A DNA stretch of 58,315 bases from an uncultured Senegalimassilia sp. (GTDB lineage Bacteria > Actinomycetota > Coriobacteriia > Coriobacteriales > Eggerthellaceae). The notes under the pieces are model-generated. The model was given only the letters and a program-made list of their open reading frames with translations, did not search any database and was not told where the DNA came from. Where the stretch lies: NCBI GenBank assembly GCA_934661765.1, contig CAKUJT010000005.1:1-58315 (forward strand), read 5' to 3'. Each line of letters opens with the position of its first letter. The stretch's first letter is position 1. This document shows positions 17,848-25,138 of the stretch, piece by piece. A program made the position numbers and the translations under genes.

Positions 17848-17862
17848 ATAGATACTGTCTAT
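17848..17862. promoter_or_regulatory. LysR-type box ATAGA-TACTG-TCTAT before the MFS gene
   Basis: Perfect 5-bp inverted arms with 5-base spacer, containing T-N11-A. Its centre is about 77 bases upstream of the start expected from the TATACT -10 at 17785-17790. A matching box sits before dehydrogenase copy 2. Confidence 0.6.
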
Positions 17863-18031
17863 CGTTTGATGTTTCATGCGAGTGTTTTGCATAGGTTTTT
17901 CGCTCATTTCTATAGATTACGGGTTGCAATTCATAGAAACAGGAATCAGTAGACATGAGTACCGATGAGCAGCATCGGATAACCGTTATCGAGCCGAATG
18001 AGCCGGCGAACGGTTGGGCGCTTGCACAAAT

Positions 18032-18057
18032 AAGGAGCAGGCCAACGCCCGCTCCTT
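18032..18057 (-). terminator. Probable terminator of the fourth dehydrogenase gene
   Basis: Minus strand AAGGAGCGGGC-GTTG-GCCTGCTCCTT, 11 pairs with one G-U, then ATTTG. The T-run is short. Confidence 0.55.
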
Positions 18058-18086
18058 GCTATTGAACATATATATGTAGCAAACCG

Positions 18087-19256
18087 CTAACCTTCGATAT
18101 CTGAAGCATATTTGGCCATGATGAGCGGAGCGGCGATGTAGACCATGATCTGATCGGTGCCCTCGGCGATCTGGAACCCTCGACAGTCTTGCCAAATCGA
18201 GCTGATGCGCTCATGGGTGGTGTACCCTCGCCCACCGAGAATCTGCATCGCATCGCTGGCAACCTCAGTGGCGGCGCGGGGGACATAACGCTTCATAAGG
18301 GCAACGGTCAGGCGCTCGTGGCACCCATGATCGAATTCCCATGCAGCCTTATATACCATATGACGCATGTTGACGAGCTTCACCTCCATATCGGTGAGCA
18401 TCTCCTGCACCTGCTGGAACTCGGACACGCTCTTCCCGAAGGCCTTGCGCTCCCCCGCCCACTTGACCGCATCGTCCATGGCCGCCTGCGCCAGCCCCAA
18501 AGCGGTTGCGCAAGCGAAGACGCGTCCATACTCGAAGAAGGCAAGAAGCTGGGAGAAGCCCCGAGCCGGACCGGAAAGCCTCCAGCTCTCATCGAGCCGC
18601 ACGTTATCAAATTGGATATGCGCGAAGGGAAGCATCTCCTGGCCGATCTTGTCCTCCGGCACTGCCGTGATGCCGGGAGCGGAGCAAGGGATCATCCACA
18701 TGGACAGCGCGGGGTGCCCGCCGACTTGAGGCGCGTCCTCGTCAATGGCTGCGACAAGCAACGCCGGTGCGTATTCACCGTTGTTGACGAACAGCTTCTC
18801 ACCGTTCATAGCCAGCACGCCGTCAACGGTGCGCACATGCGTGCTCATGCTCATGGTGTCGGAACCGGCAGAGGGCTCGGACACCGCGAACGCGAACGTC
18901 AAACGCCCCGTATGTTGATATTCCATGCGAATGGAATCGGTTTGCGCCGGGCTGGCGAACGCCTCGAGGATCTGCAACTGCAGGAAGTCGTTTTGGAACG
19001 GCAGCGTGGTACCGGATATACGGGAGAGCTCCTCAAGCACGAGCACCTGCGCCAACATATCGTATTGCACATGATCGCGGCGGTGGATGACGCCGAACCC
19101 GTTGAAATCGAGGTTCACGAAATCGCGCACCACCTCATCAGGCAAGCCCATATCCGAGCGCCATTGCGCGACCGTATCTTGATTGAAATATTTAACGCCG
19201 AATTTGCGCACATGATCGATGAGCACGCGATCGGCCTCGCTAAGACGGAAATCCAT
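18087..19256 (-). CDS. Acyl-CoA dehydrogenase, divergent fourth paralogue
   Basis: 389-residue FAD acyl-CoA dehydrogenase, only distantly related to the three forward copies. Motifs: FAVSEPSAGSDTMSMST, NGEKLFVNNGEY, RKAFGKSVSEFQQVQ, ILGGRGYTTHERI and AEGTDQIMVY, which keeps the classic catalytic Glu (E365). The helix-G position is Gly (EYGRVFA). Start ATG 19256 follows AAGGGGG. It is divergent from dehydrogenase copy 2 and upstream of the MFS gene on the same strand. Could be an alternative reductase or the oxidative partner of the pathway. Confidence 0.88.
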   Translation of the reverse strand: MDFRLSEADRVLIDHVRKFGVKYFNQDTVAQWRSDMGLPDEVVRDFVNLDFNGFGVIHRRDHVQYDMLAQVLVLEELSRISGTTLPFQNDFLQLQILEAFASPAQTDSIRMEYQHTGRLTFAFAVSEPSAGSDTMSMSTHVRTVDGVLAMNGEKLFVNNGEYAPALLVAAIDEDAPQVGGHPALSMWMIPCSAPGITAVPEDKIGQEMLPFAHIQFDNVRLDESWRLSGPARGFSQLLAFFEYGRVFACATALGLAQAAMDDAVKWAGERKAFGKSVSEFQQVQEMLTDMEVKLVNMRHMVYKAAWEFDHGCHERLTVALMKRYVPRAATEVASDAMQILGGRGYTTHERISSIWQDCRGFQIAEGTDQIMVYIAAPLIMAKYASDIEG

Positions 19257-19815
19257 GCAAACCCCCTTACAAAAGATCCGTCATCTGCATCTTGCTAAGA
19301 CAATGATACCGAGCCGCAAACCGCAAACCCACCCTGAAACTGTAAAGCTACACCACAGTATTTCGATTCTGACCCAATTTCGAGCCCGAAAAGCCAATGG
19401 AGGAAAACGCGATCCACTCATACTTGACCAACGATGAGGCAGCATACGCGCTTGTCAATGCTATTTGCCGAATCGTTCATAGATGGTGTCTATCAGTTCG
19501 CATCATAGCAAAGAAGCAAGCTATGAACCGTTTACACATGCCTTGTGATTTGGGTATTTTAATTCGTTTTACATAGTCAATTTCAACGAATTGAGCAAAA
19601 CCAATCCCCTGAACCTACATACCATCTCCCCAGATTGTTCAGTATGTATAGATGCAGGTTATGAATCGACGTGGTTTTGGGATGCCGATTGCATTAGACG
19701 CAACCCGGGGCACGGCGCAAAATGAAGACACAAGCTGAGCTGCGGCGAGGAAGCGAAAGCCGACAAACTGCAGTTCAACAAGGTAAGCGCTTAGGTAACC
19801 TTAAGGAGGGTTCAC
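19257..19815. other. 559-base divergent regulatory region between dehydrogenase 4 and copy 2
   Basis: No gene seen. AT-rich. Holds a LysR-type box (19479-19493), a promoter candidate on the plus strand (TTTACA 19531-19536, 18-base spacer, TATTTT 19555-19560), inverted repeats CTGAAC/GTTCAG and ACATAC/GTATGT around 19610-19650, and AAGGAGGG directly before the copy 2 ATG. The sequence upstream of the ATG is unlike that of copy 1. Confidence 0.6.
19479..19493. promoter_or_regulatory. LysR-type box ATAGA-TGGTG-TCTAT before dehydrogenase copy 2
   Basis: Same perfect arms and spacing as the box at 17848-17862 and a T-N11-A core. About 80 bases upstream of the start predicted from the TTTACA/TATTTT promoter, close to the spacing at the MFS gene. 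Confidence 0.6.
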
Positions 19816-21003
19816 ATGAGCAAATTGTCCAAGGAGCAGTTCGAGGCCTACCTCGAGCAGATCAAGAACCTGGCCGAGGGCCCGTTCGAGGAGATGCAGC
19901 CCGAGATCGAGGTCACGAACGTCTTCCCGGAGAAGTTCTACGAGCTGGCCAAGGAGAACGACCTGTACCGCTTCGCCCTGCCGGCCCAGTACGGCGGCTG
20001 GGACCTGTCCGAGCTCGACATCCTGCGCGTGCAGGAGCAGTTCTCCCGCGGCCCGGGCGGCATGCGCATGCACCTGCACTACGCTGCCGACCTGAACTGG
20101 CGCATCCTGGACGACTACGGTTCGGATGAGCTGAAGGCCCAGTACATGGACAAGTTCCAGGACAAGACCATCTTCACCTGCTTCGCCCTGACCGAGCAGT
20201 CCGGCGGCACCGGCGCCGACATCCACACCACCGCGGTGAAGGACGAGAACGGCGACTACGTCCTCAACGGCGAGAAGTGGCTGATCTCCCACACCGACTG
20301 CTGCGAGTTCGCCTACGTCATCGCCGTCACCGACGAGACCAAGTCCGGCGACGAGCGCCTGTCCGCCTTCTTCGTGCCCGTCGACACCCCCGGCTACGAG
20401 GTCACCCCGATGCCCCACATGATGGGCGCTCGCGGCGCTGCCCACACCGGCCTTAAGTTCACCGACATGAAGCTGGACAAGAAGTACCTGCTCGGCGAAG
20501 AGGGCCAGGGCATGGAGATCGCAATCCACTCCCTGTCCGTCTCCCGCGCCCACATCGCGGCCTCCAACCTGGGCATGTGCCAGCGCATGCTGGAGATCTC
20601 CCTGGCCCGCGCCAACGACCGCATCACCTTCGGCAAGCCGATCGCTTCCCGCCAGATGATCAAGCGCGAGATCGCCGAGATGCAGATGTACACGCACGCC
20701 CTGCGCTGCATGGTCTACGACTTCGGCCGCGAGTACGACGCCGACCCCAACGGCAAGTACATCGAGGAGAAGGCCGCCATGTGCAAGCTGTTCTCCATCT
20801 ACTCCACCCGCATCGTCTCCGACGGCATGCTGGAGATCTTCGGCGGCGACGGCTACTTCGAGGACTCCCCCTACGGCCCGACCGAGCGCCTGTACCGCGA
20901 CGCTCGCGCCATGTGGCTCGAGGAGGGCGCCCCGAACGTCCAGCGCATCACCATTGCCCGCAACTGCCAGAAGTTCGGCGGCAAGGTCGAGTACCAGCTG
21001 TAA
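19816..21003 (+). CDS. Acyl-CoA dehydrogenase/enoyl-CoA reductase, copy 2 (identical to copy 1)
   Basis: 395 residues; the protein and, line by line, the 1188-base coding sequence appear identical to 8782-9969. Identity starts at the ATG and ends at the TAA; the leader (AAGGAGGGTTCAC) and 3' flank differ apart from a 22-base block at 21020-21041. Catalytic E370 and all flavin-binding motifs are as described for copy 1. It has its own LysR-type box upstream and a strong terminator downstream, so it is an independent transcription unit. Two promoters for one enzyme suggests dosage or dual regulation. Confidence 0.9.
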   Translation: MSKLSKEQFEAYLEQIKNLAEGPFEEMQPEIEVTNVFPEKFYELAKENDLYRFALPAQYGGWDLSELDILRVQEQFSRGPGGMRMHLHYAADLNWRILDDYGSDELKAQYMDKFQDKTIFTCFALTEQSGGTGADIHTTAVKDENGDYVLNGEKWLISHTDCCEFAYVIAVTDETKSGDERLSAFFVPVDTPGYEVTPMPHMMGARGAAHTGLKFTDMKLDKKYLLGEEGQGMEIAIHSLSVSRAHIAASNLGMCQRMLEISLARANDRITFGKPIASRQMIKREIAEMQMYTHALRCMVYDFGREYDADPNGKYIEEKAAMCKLFSIYSTRIVSDGMLEIFGGDGYFEDSPYGPTERLYRDARAMWLEEGAPNVQRITIARNCQKFGGKVEYQL

Positions 21004-21019
21004 CCCTCCAAAGGGATTT

Positions 21020-21041
21020 GATCGCAAGAACAAATTCACTT
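21020..21041 (+). repeat. 22-base 3' UTR element shared with dehydrogenase copy 1
   Basis: GATCGCAAGAACAAATTCAC plus TT, one substitution from 9989-10010. Lies between the stop codon and the terminator. Confidence 0.6.
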
Positions 21042-21047
21042 GCAAAA

Positions 21048-21078
21048 GAACCGCTCAGTTTCAGAGCGGTTCTTTTTT
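21048..21078 (+). terminator. Intrinsic terminator after dehydrogenase copy 2
   Basis: GAACCGCTC (21048-21056), loop AGTTTCA, GAGCGGTTC (21064-21072), then six T. Confidence 0.92.
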
Positions 21079-21191
21079 GCTCCCTATCACCAATTAGCCG
21101 GACTCGGGTGCACCTACAACCCGTCATCACGAAAACGGACGTCCAAATCCGGGCGTCCGTGTAAAGCTGATATCAAAGCAGCTGATTATAA

Positions 21192-22118
21192 TCAGGATTT
21201 GCCATTCATGCTGTCAGTGCTGGGAATCGCATCCTTAGGAGGCACCCAGTCCTGCGAGAACTGGATGAACCGCTCAGCCGCGCAGCTGCGATACGCATCC
21301 CGCTTATAGATGAGGTAAATTGGATGGAAGTCCTGAGGCAAACCTTCGATGCGAAGGAAGCGAAGATGATCGAACGCCTTCAAGCTGATGGTAAGCGTTG
21401 CGAGCGCGATGTCATGAGGCATAGACGAGATGATGCCTCCAAGCGAGACCTCGTCCTCGCAATCATGCTTTGCGGAGAGGCTGTATTCCGCAAGCAGATC
21501 GTTGACCTCCTCGCCGATAGGCGTACCCAAACGATAGGTATGAAGCTCATAGTCGGAAAGCTCGGAGATGCTGATGGAATCGCGCTCAGCAAGCGGGTTG
21601 TTCTTGTTGACGACCACGACTAATTCATGCGAGAGCACATGTTCGTAGCACAGGTTGGGCTTGCGCTCCCCTGCTGCCGCGAACACCACATCGTATTTAT
21701 CATTCTCCAAGCCCTCGACCAGAGGGATGCTGAAGCCCTGGAACATGTTGAGCTTGACTTCCTGACCATAGTTTTCAGCGAAGTCATGGAACAGAGGCGG
21801 AAGGTAGTCGCCTTGCACCGTGAGCACCGCACCGACGTTGACCGTGCCGCCGAGCTTGCCGTTGAACTCCTGTGCAAGCTCGACGCCCTTGTCGATCTCG
21901 CGAAGACCGCGTTTGACGTACGTAGCGAATTCCTTGCCGAACGGCGTGAGCCGCATACGACGGCCCTCGCGCTCGAATAGCTGCACGCCCAGTTCGGTCT
22001 CAAGCGATTTGATGGCATGAGAAAGCGAAGGCTGCGTGATATAGAGTTCCTTGGCGGCTTTGGAAAAATGCTCTAACTCCGAGAGCTTCGAAAAATAGTA
22101 CAGCTGAGACAGGTTCAT
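21192..22118 (-). CDS. LysR-family transcriptional regulator 2
   Basis: 308 residues from ATG 22118 (MNLSQLYYFSKLSELEHFSKAAKEL), with GGAG 7 bases upstream; an upstream in-frame extension to 22277 is not supported. N-terminal winged HTH plus effector domain (GTVNVGAVLTVQGDYLPPLFHDF; FSIPLVEGLENDKYDVVF). Strong paralogue of LysR 1 through both domains. It is convergent with dehydrogenase copy 2 and divergent from the thioesterase. The pair of LysR genes could give each dehydrogenase its own inducer. Confidence 0.92.
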   Translation of the reverse strand: MNLSQLYYFSKLSELEHFSKAAKELYITQPSLSHAIKSLETELGVQLFEREGRRMRLTPFGKEFATYVKRGLREIDKGVELAQEFNGKLGGTVNVGAVLTVQGDYLPPLFHDFAENYGQEVKLNMFQGFSIPLVEGLENDKYDVVFAAAGERKPNLCYEHVLSHELVVVVNKNNPLAERDSISISELSDYELHTYRLGTPIGEEVNDLLAEYSLSAKHDCEDEVSLGGIISSMPHDIALATLTISLKAFDHLRFLRIEGLPQDFHPIYLIYKRDAYRSCAAERFIQFSQDWVPPKDAIPSTDSMNGKS

Positions 22119-22500
22119 CGGTAAACTCCGCTCCTTGCGAAAAGCTTGTTCCCCATGAGGATCTGCACCCCACTCCAACACGACTCTTACGGTCTGCTTC
22201 TCACGATTATACGAAAATGTATGGGGCATTTCATCACATTTTGACCTGATTCTGTTTACTGAATGAATATCAGGCAAATGAAGAGACGCGCCCTGATTTA
22301 CTCAATGGTTTGACGTTAATCGCAATTATACCTGATGAAACAGCTATTTTTATGCATATCGAATAGTCAGGCACCCCCAAAGGAAGCGTATAGCTTTAGA
22401 TAGCCCCGTTTTGCACAATTTTGCAATACCGACCATCTTCATATGGTATCTAGCGGGTTAAGCTGCCTATGTGAGCCCGAAAGAATTAGGAGGAAACGCC
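22119..22500. other. 382-base divergent region between lysR2 and thioesterase
   Basis: No gene seen. AT-rich. Contains helically phased direct repeats TTTTGCA (22409-22415 and 22419-22425), a dyad ACCAT-N6-ATGGT (22432-22447) and TTAGGAGG before the thioesterase. No ATAGA-N5-TCTAT box was found here. Confidence 0.5.
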
Positions 22501-22920
22501 ATGACCGAACTCACTCCGCAGCTTATCGAAGGCCTGATGAACAATGTGCCGCCGCAACCGGATTTCCGCCAAGCAGTGACCATCGTAAGCTCTGATCCCG
22601 GCAGCGTAGTCTACCAGATCGAGGTGCCGCAAGACCAAAGCAACTACCACGGCACCATCTTCGGCGGGTTCGTAAACTGCATGCTGGAAGCCGCGGCAGG
22701 CATGGCAACATATGCGTACGGCATGAACAACGTGGCTATCAGCTGCGCCACGAACTTCATCCGCGCCGTCAAGCCGCAGCTTTTAACCGTAAGCGCGCAT
22801 ACCACGCACAAGGGCCGCACCACCACGGTGTGTCACGTGGATATCAAAACGGCAGAAGGCAAGCTGGTGGCCGAAAGCACCTTCACAATGTTCCTTCTGG
22901 GGCCGCTAGAGTCCGCCTAA
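22501..22920 (+). CDS. Hotdog-fold acyl-CoA thioesterase (PaaI type)
   Basis: Probably hydrolyses acyl-CoA thioesters to free CoA. 139 residues from ATG 22501, with TTAGGAGG upstream. The PaaI-like hotdog signature is HGTIFGGFVNCMLEAAAGMATYA (residues about 54-76), followed by ISCATNFIRAVKP and the beta strands TVSAHTTHKGRTTTVCHVDI. Next to the LysR 2 gene and within the island; may rescue dead-end CoA esters or release the product. Substrate range not predictable. Confidence 0.85.
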   Translation: MTELTPQLIEGLMNNVPPQPDFRQAVTIVSSDPGSVVYQIEVPQDQSNYHGTIFGGFVNCMLEAAAGMATYAYGMNNVAISCATNFIRAVKPQLLTVSAHTTHKGRTTTVCHVDIKTAEGKLVAESTFTMFLLGPLESA

Positions 22921-22952
22921 GCGCCCTTTTCTGCAGTTGCTGCCAAATATTA

Positions 22953-23106
22953 CGCGAGTGCGTGTTTGCCGCTATTTACGACCTCACAAACGATAGGTAT
23001 TAGGTAACGAACGCAACGTTGTTACGAATACAAGCTAGGGCTTGATGCAAATACAGCTCTCCCACGGCGATCAGACCGTGTCTCCGCACGCACTCGCGCG
23101 TTTTTT
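22953..23106 (+). ncRNA. Multibranched structured RNA candidate with terminal U-run
   Basis: Seen directly: a 12-bp closing stem CGCGAGTGCGTG (22953-22964) with CACGCACTCGCG (23087-23098), followed after CG by six T (23101-23106). Inside are three local hairpins: GTATT-ag-GTAAC-g-AAC with GTT-GTTAC-g-AATAC, AAGC-tagg-GCTT, and CACGG/CCGTG. GCTATTT can also pair with AAAT(ac)AGC. The layout is that of a compact ncRNA or a structured 3' UTR of the thioesterase. No promoter of its own is obvious. It does not match any riboswitch consensus I know. Confidence 0.4.
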
Positions 23107-23240
23107 GACAGCAATAGCCTGAAACCCCTCTCGAACCGCCGCGGACAAGGAGCGTGACGGCGGAAAGTACTCGGGTTGCGCACCCGTCTCAGGCAAATAT
23201 ACCTCATAGATATGAGGAGTCGAGCGTATCTCTAAACGTA

Positions 23241-23274
23241 AAGAGTGGGAGGGCCCGAAGGCCCTCCCACTCTT
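23241..23274. terminator. Bidirectional terminator between thioesterase and fix operon
   Basis: 14-bp perfect stem AAGAGTGGGAGGGC/GCCCTCCCACTCTT with 6-base loop CCGAAG. T-rich sequence on both sides is short. Serves the convergent units. Confidence 0.85.
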
Positions 23275-23314
23275 ATTATGCTCCCCTGTTGGCAGGGAAT
23301 ATGTTAGGCAGATG

Positions 23315-23626
23315 CTAGCCGCAGCGGTACTCGATGCCCATCGTCGGGCCGGGGTTGACCCACTTCTTGACGATGGTGCCCTCGCAGGCGATGCGGCAGG
23401 TGCCGCACTCCAGGCAACCGGCGTAGTCGAAGGACTTCACGCCGTCCTCGTCGACCTTGTACAGGGCCGCAGGGCAGACGCGGACCAGCTTGAGGAACTC
23501 CTCGTTGTAGGCCTCGGAACCGTCGTCCTCAGCCAGCTCGATATGCGGAGTCTCCTCGTCGACCTCGTACTTGTTGACGGACAGCGCCTCGTCGACGTTG
23601 ACCGTGATCTCGCAAACCTTGCTCAC
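23315..23626 (-). CDS. fixX: Ferredoxin-like protein FixX
   Basis: Iron-sulphur partner of FixC that passes electrons between the ETF and the quinone or ferredoxin pool. 103 residues from GTG 23626, overlapping the fixC stop by four bases (GTGA). The C-terminal half has the FixX cysteine motif: VCPAALY, then CLECGTCRIAC, ending WVNPGPTMGIEYRCG. The N-terminal half is an acidic beta domain typical of FixX. Last gene of the caiA-fixABCX row, before a terminator. Confidence 0.92.
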   Translation of the reverse strand: MSKVCEITVNVDEALSVNKYEVDEETPHIELAEDDGSEAYNEEFLKLVRVCPAALYKVDEDGVKSFDYAGCLECGTCRIACEGTIVKKWVNPGPTMGIEYRCG

Positions 23627-24930
23627 AGCGCCTTCACCGCCTTCATGACCTCGCGGCCGAGCTTGAACATGCCGCGCTTCTTGATGATGGGCTTCATACG
23701 CTTCATCAGCGGCTGCTGCGGGGCGCCGTCGACGCTGAACATCGCGTTGAAGACCTCCTTGACCATCACCGGGTAGTCGGTGAACATGCTTGACCACTCC
23801 TCCATGACGTGCGGCCACTTGGAGAAGGTGCGCAGGTCCCGGATGACGAACGAGCCCTCCATGGCGCTCTTATAAGAGGCCAGGCCCGCAGCGGAGGTGT
23901 CGCCGGCGTCGATGGCGGCCACGGCCGCCTCGGCGGCCATGCGGCCCGAGGCCACGGCGAAGTCCATGCCGCGCACCTGGTAGCCCATGTTCATGCACAA
24001 ACCCGCGGTCTCGCCGGCGATCAGGCAGCCGTCGAAGACGTACTTGGGGATCATGTCGTAGCCGCCCTCGGGCACCATGTGGCCGGAGTGCTCGACCATC
24101 TTGGCGCCGCGGATGATGGGGGCCACGGCCGGGTGGCTCTTGAAGTCCTCGAGCATCTGGTAGACCGGCACCTCGTTACGGGAGCCATCGGCGGCCAGGG
24201 AGATGGTGGCGACCAGGCCCAGGGAGATGGACTCCTTGTTGGTGTACAGGAAGCCGCCGCCGACGCTGCCCTTGGTGCAGTCGCCCACGAACAGCATCGC
24301 GGCGCCCTCGCCCTCGGGGACCAGGAAGCGGTCCTCGATGACGTTGGCGGGAAGCTCGAAGACCTCCTTGATGCCCACGGCCATCTGGTTGGCCTTGGGA
24401 CGGGCGTTGCCCAGGCAGCGCTCGGAGAGCATGGAGTTGGTGCCCTCGGCCAGGATCACCACCTCGGCGGTGATCTCGTCGTCGCCGGCGCGCACGCCGG
24501 TCACGCGGCCGGACTCGTCCTTGATGAGCTCCTCGACGGCGATGCCGCAGATGTACTCGGCGCCGGCCTCCTCGGCCTTCTCGGCCAGCCACTGGTCGAA
24601 CGGGCCGCGCAGCACGGAGTAGGAGTCCTTGCCCTCCTCGCCCAGCTCGGAGGAGGTGAAGTCGATGGCCATCTGCGAGCTCGGGTCCAGAAGCGCGATG
24701 CGCTCGTGGGTGATCTTGCGCTCGACGGGGGCCTCGGACTCGAAGTCGGGGAAGACCTGCTTGAGGGAGTGGGAGTAGATGCGGCCGCCGGTCATGTTCT
24801 TGGCGCCGGCGAAGTTGCCGCGCTCAACGACCAGGACGGACTTGCCGGCGGATGCGGCCACGTAAGCCGCCACGCCGCCCGCGCAGCCAGATCCCACGAC
24901 GATGATGTCGAAATCAGCTTCAGCCACCAT
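23623..24930 (-). CDS. fixC: FAD-dependent oxidoreductase FixC (ETF-quinone oxidoreductase-like)
   Basis: Flavoprotein that links the FixAB electron-transfer flavoprotein to FixX and the membrane or a low-potential carrier. 435 residues. Motifs: N-terminal dinucleotide fold FDIIVVGSGCAGGVAAYVAA with VVERG at the end of beta-2, GGRIY, VVILAEGTNSML, and LIAGETAGLCMNMGYQVRGMDFA for the second FAD-binding region. The start ATG follows AGAAAGGACG. It sits 208 bases after fixB, with a terminator and a large stem in that gap. Confidence 0.93.
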   Translation of the reverse strand: MVAEADFDIIVVGSGCAGGVAAYVAASAGKSVLVVERGNFAGAKNMTGGRIYSHSLKQVFPDFESEAPVERKITHERIALLDPSSQMAIDFTSSELGEEGKDSYSVLRGPFDQWLAEKAEEAGAEYICGIAVEELIKDESGRVTGVRAGDDEITAEVVILAEGTNSMLSERCLGNARPKANQMAVGIKEVFELPANVIEDRFLVPEGEGAAMLFVGDCTKGSVGGGFLYTNKESISLGLVATISLAADGSRNEVPVYQMLEDFKSHPAVAPIIRGAKMVEHSGHMVPEGGYDMIPKYVFDGCLIAGETAGLCMNMGYQVRGMDFAVASGRMAAEAAVAAIDAGDTSAAGLASYKSAMEGSFVIRDLRTFSKWPHVMEEWSSMFTDYPVMVKEVFNAMFSVDGAPQQPLMKRMKPIIKKRGMFKLGREVMKAVKAL

Positions 24931-24994
24931 TCGTCCTTTCTAACGTGTTCTCGTCTTGGGTGACCCGCCAAAGCAGCGGATCGTTCGATGATCG

Positions 24995-25092
24995 GCGCGG
25001 GCGCCCGGCGCCTCAGGCTGCCTGACAATCGATTGCAAGGCCGAAGCCCTGCATCGATTCCTGCGACCTGTTGGGACGCCCGGCGCCCGCGC
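24995..25092 (-). repeat. Large stem in the fixB-fixC gap
   Basis: GCGCGGGCGCC (24995-25005) pairs perfectly with GGCGCCCGCGC (25082-25092), with outer CGATG/CATCG extending it; the loop of about 76 bases holds shorter repeats around CAATCGATTG. Would lie 5' of fixC in the mRNA. Possibly a leader element for fixC translation or processing. Confidence 0.5.
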
Positions 25093-25104
25093 AGCATCGA
25101 GAAG

Positions 25105-25129
25105 AAGCCCGCCCTTGAAGGACGGGCTT
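25105..25129 (-). terminator. Terminator-like hairpin after fixB
   Basis: Minus strand AAGCCCGTCC-TTCAA-GGGCGGGCTT followed by CTTCTC. 10 pairs with one G-U. It starts 10 bases after the fixB stop and would lower fixCX expression relative to fixAB. Confidence 0.65.
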
Positions 25130-25138
25130 TCAGACCTG

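Larger units (their letters stand above)
17659..18086. other. 428-base gap upstream of the MFS gene
   Basis: No gene seen. It contains the MFS -10 candidate TATACT (minus strand, 17790-17785), a 20-base stretch GATCCAAGAACAAATTCGCT (17764-17783) resembling the shared 3' UTR element of dehydrogenase copies 1 and 2, a LysR-type box (17848-17862), a dyad GATAAC-C-GTTATC (17978-17990), a small hairpin CCGATG/CATCGG (17962-17978) and the terminator of the dehydrogenase gene on its right. Confidence 0.6.
22921..23314. other. 394-base gap between thioesterase and fixX
   Basis: No protein gene seen. Holds the structured RNA candidate (22953-23106), a dyad CCTCAT-AGAT-ATGAGG (23202-23217) and a bidirectional terminator (23241-23274). 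Confidence 0.6.

Noticed and set aside
19722..20129. Small ORF starting upstream of dehydrogenase copy 2 (MKTQAELRRGSES)
   Set aside because: It runs out of frame into the dehydrogenase gene and its later part is an Arg/Pro-rich shadow translation; no ribosome binding site.
8782..21003. Mobile element as the cause of the duplicated dehydrogenase
   Set aside because: No transposase, terminal inverted repeats or target-site duplication flank either copy; the identical part stops at the coding boundaries.
22953..23106. Known riboswitch classes (cobalamin, SAM, c-di-GMP) or 6S RNA for the structured element
   Set aside because: Conserved core sequences of those classes are not recognisable; left as an unassigned structured RNA.
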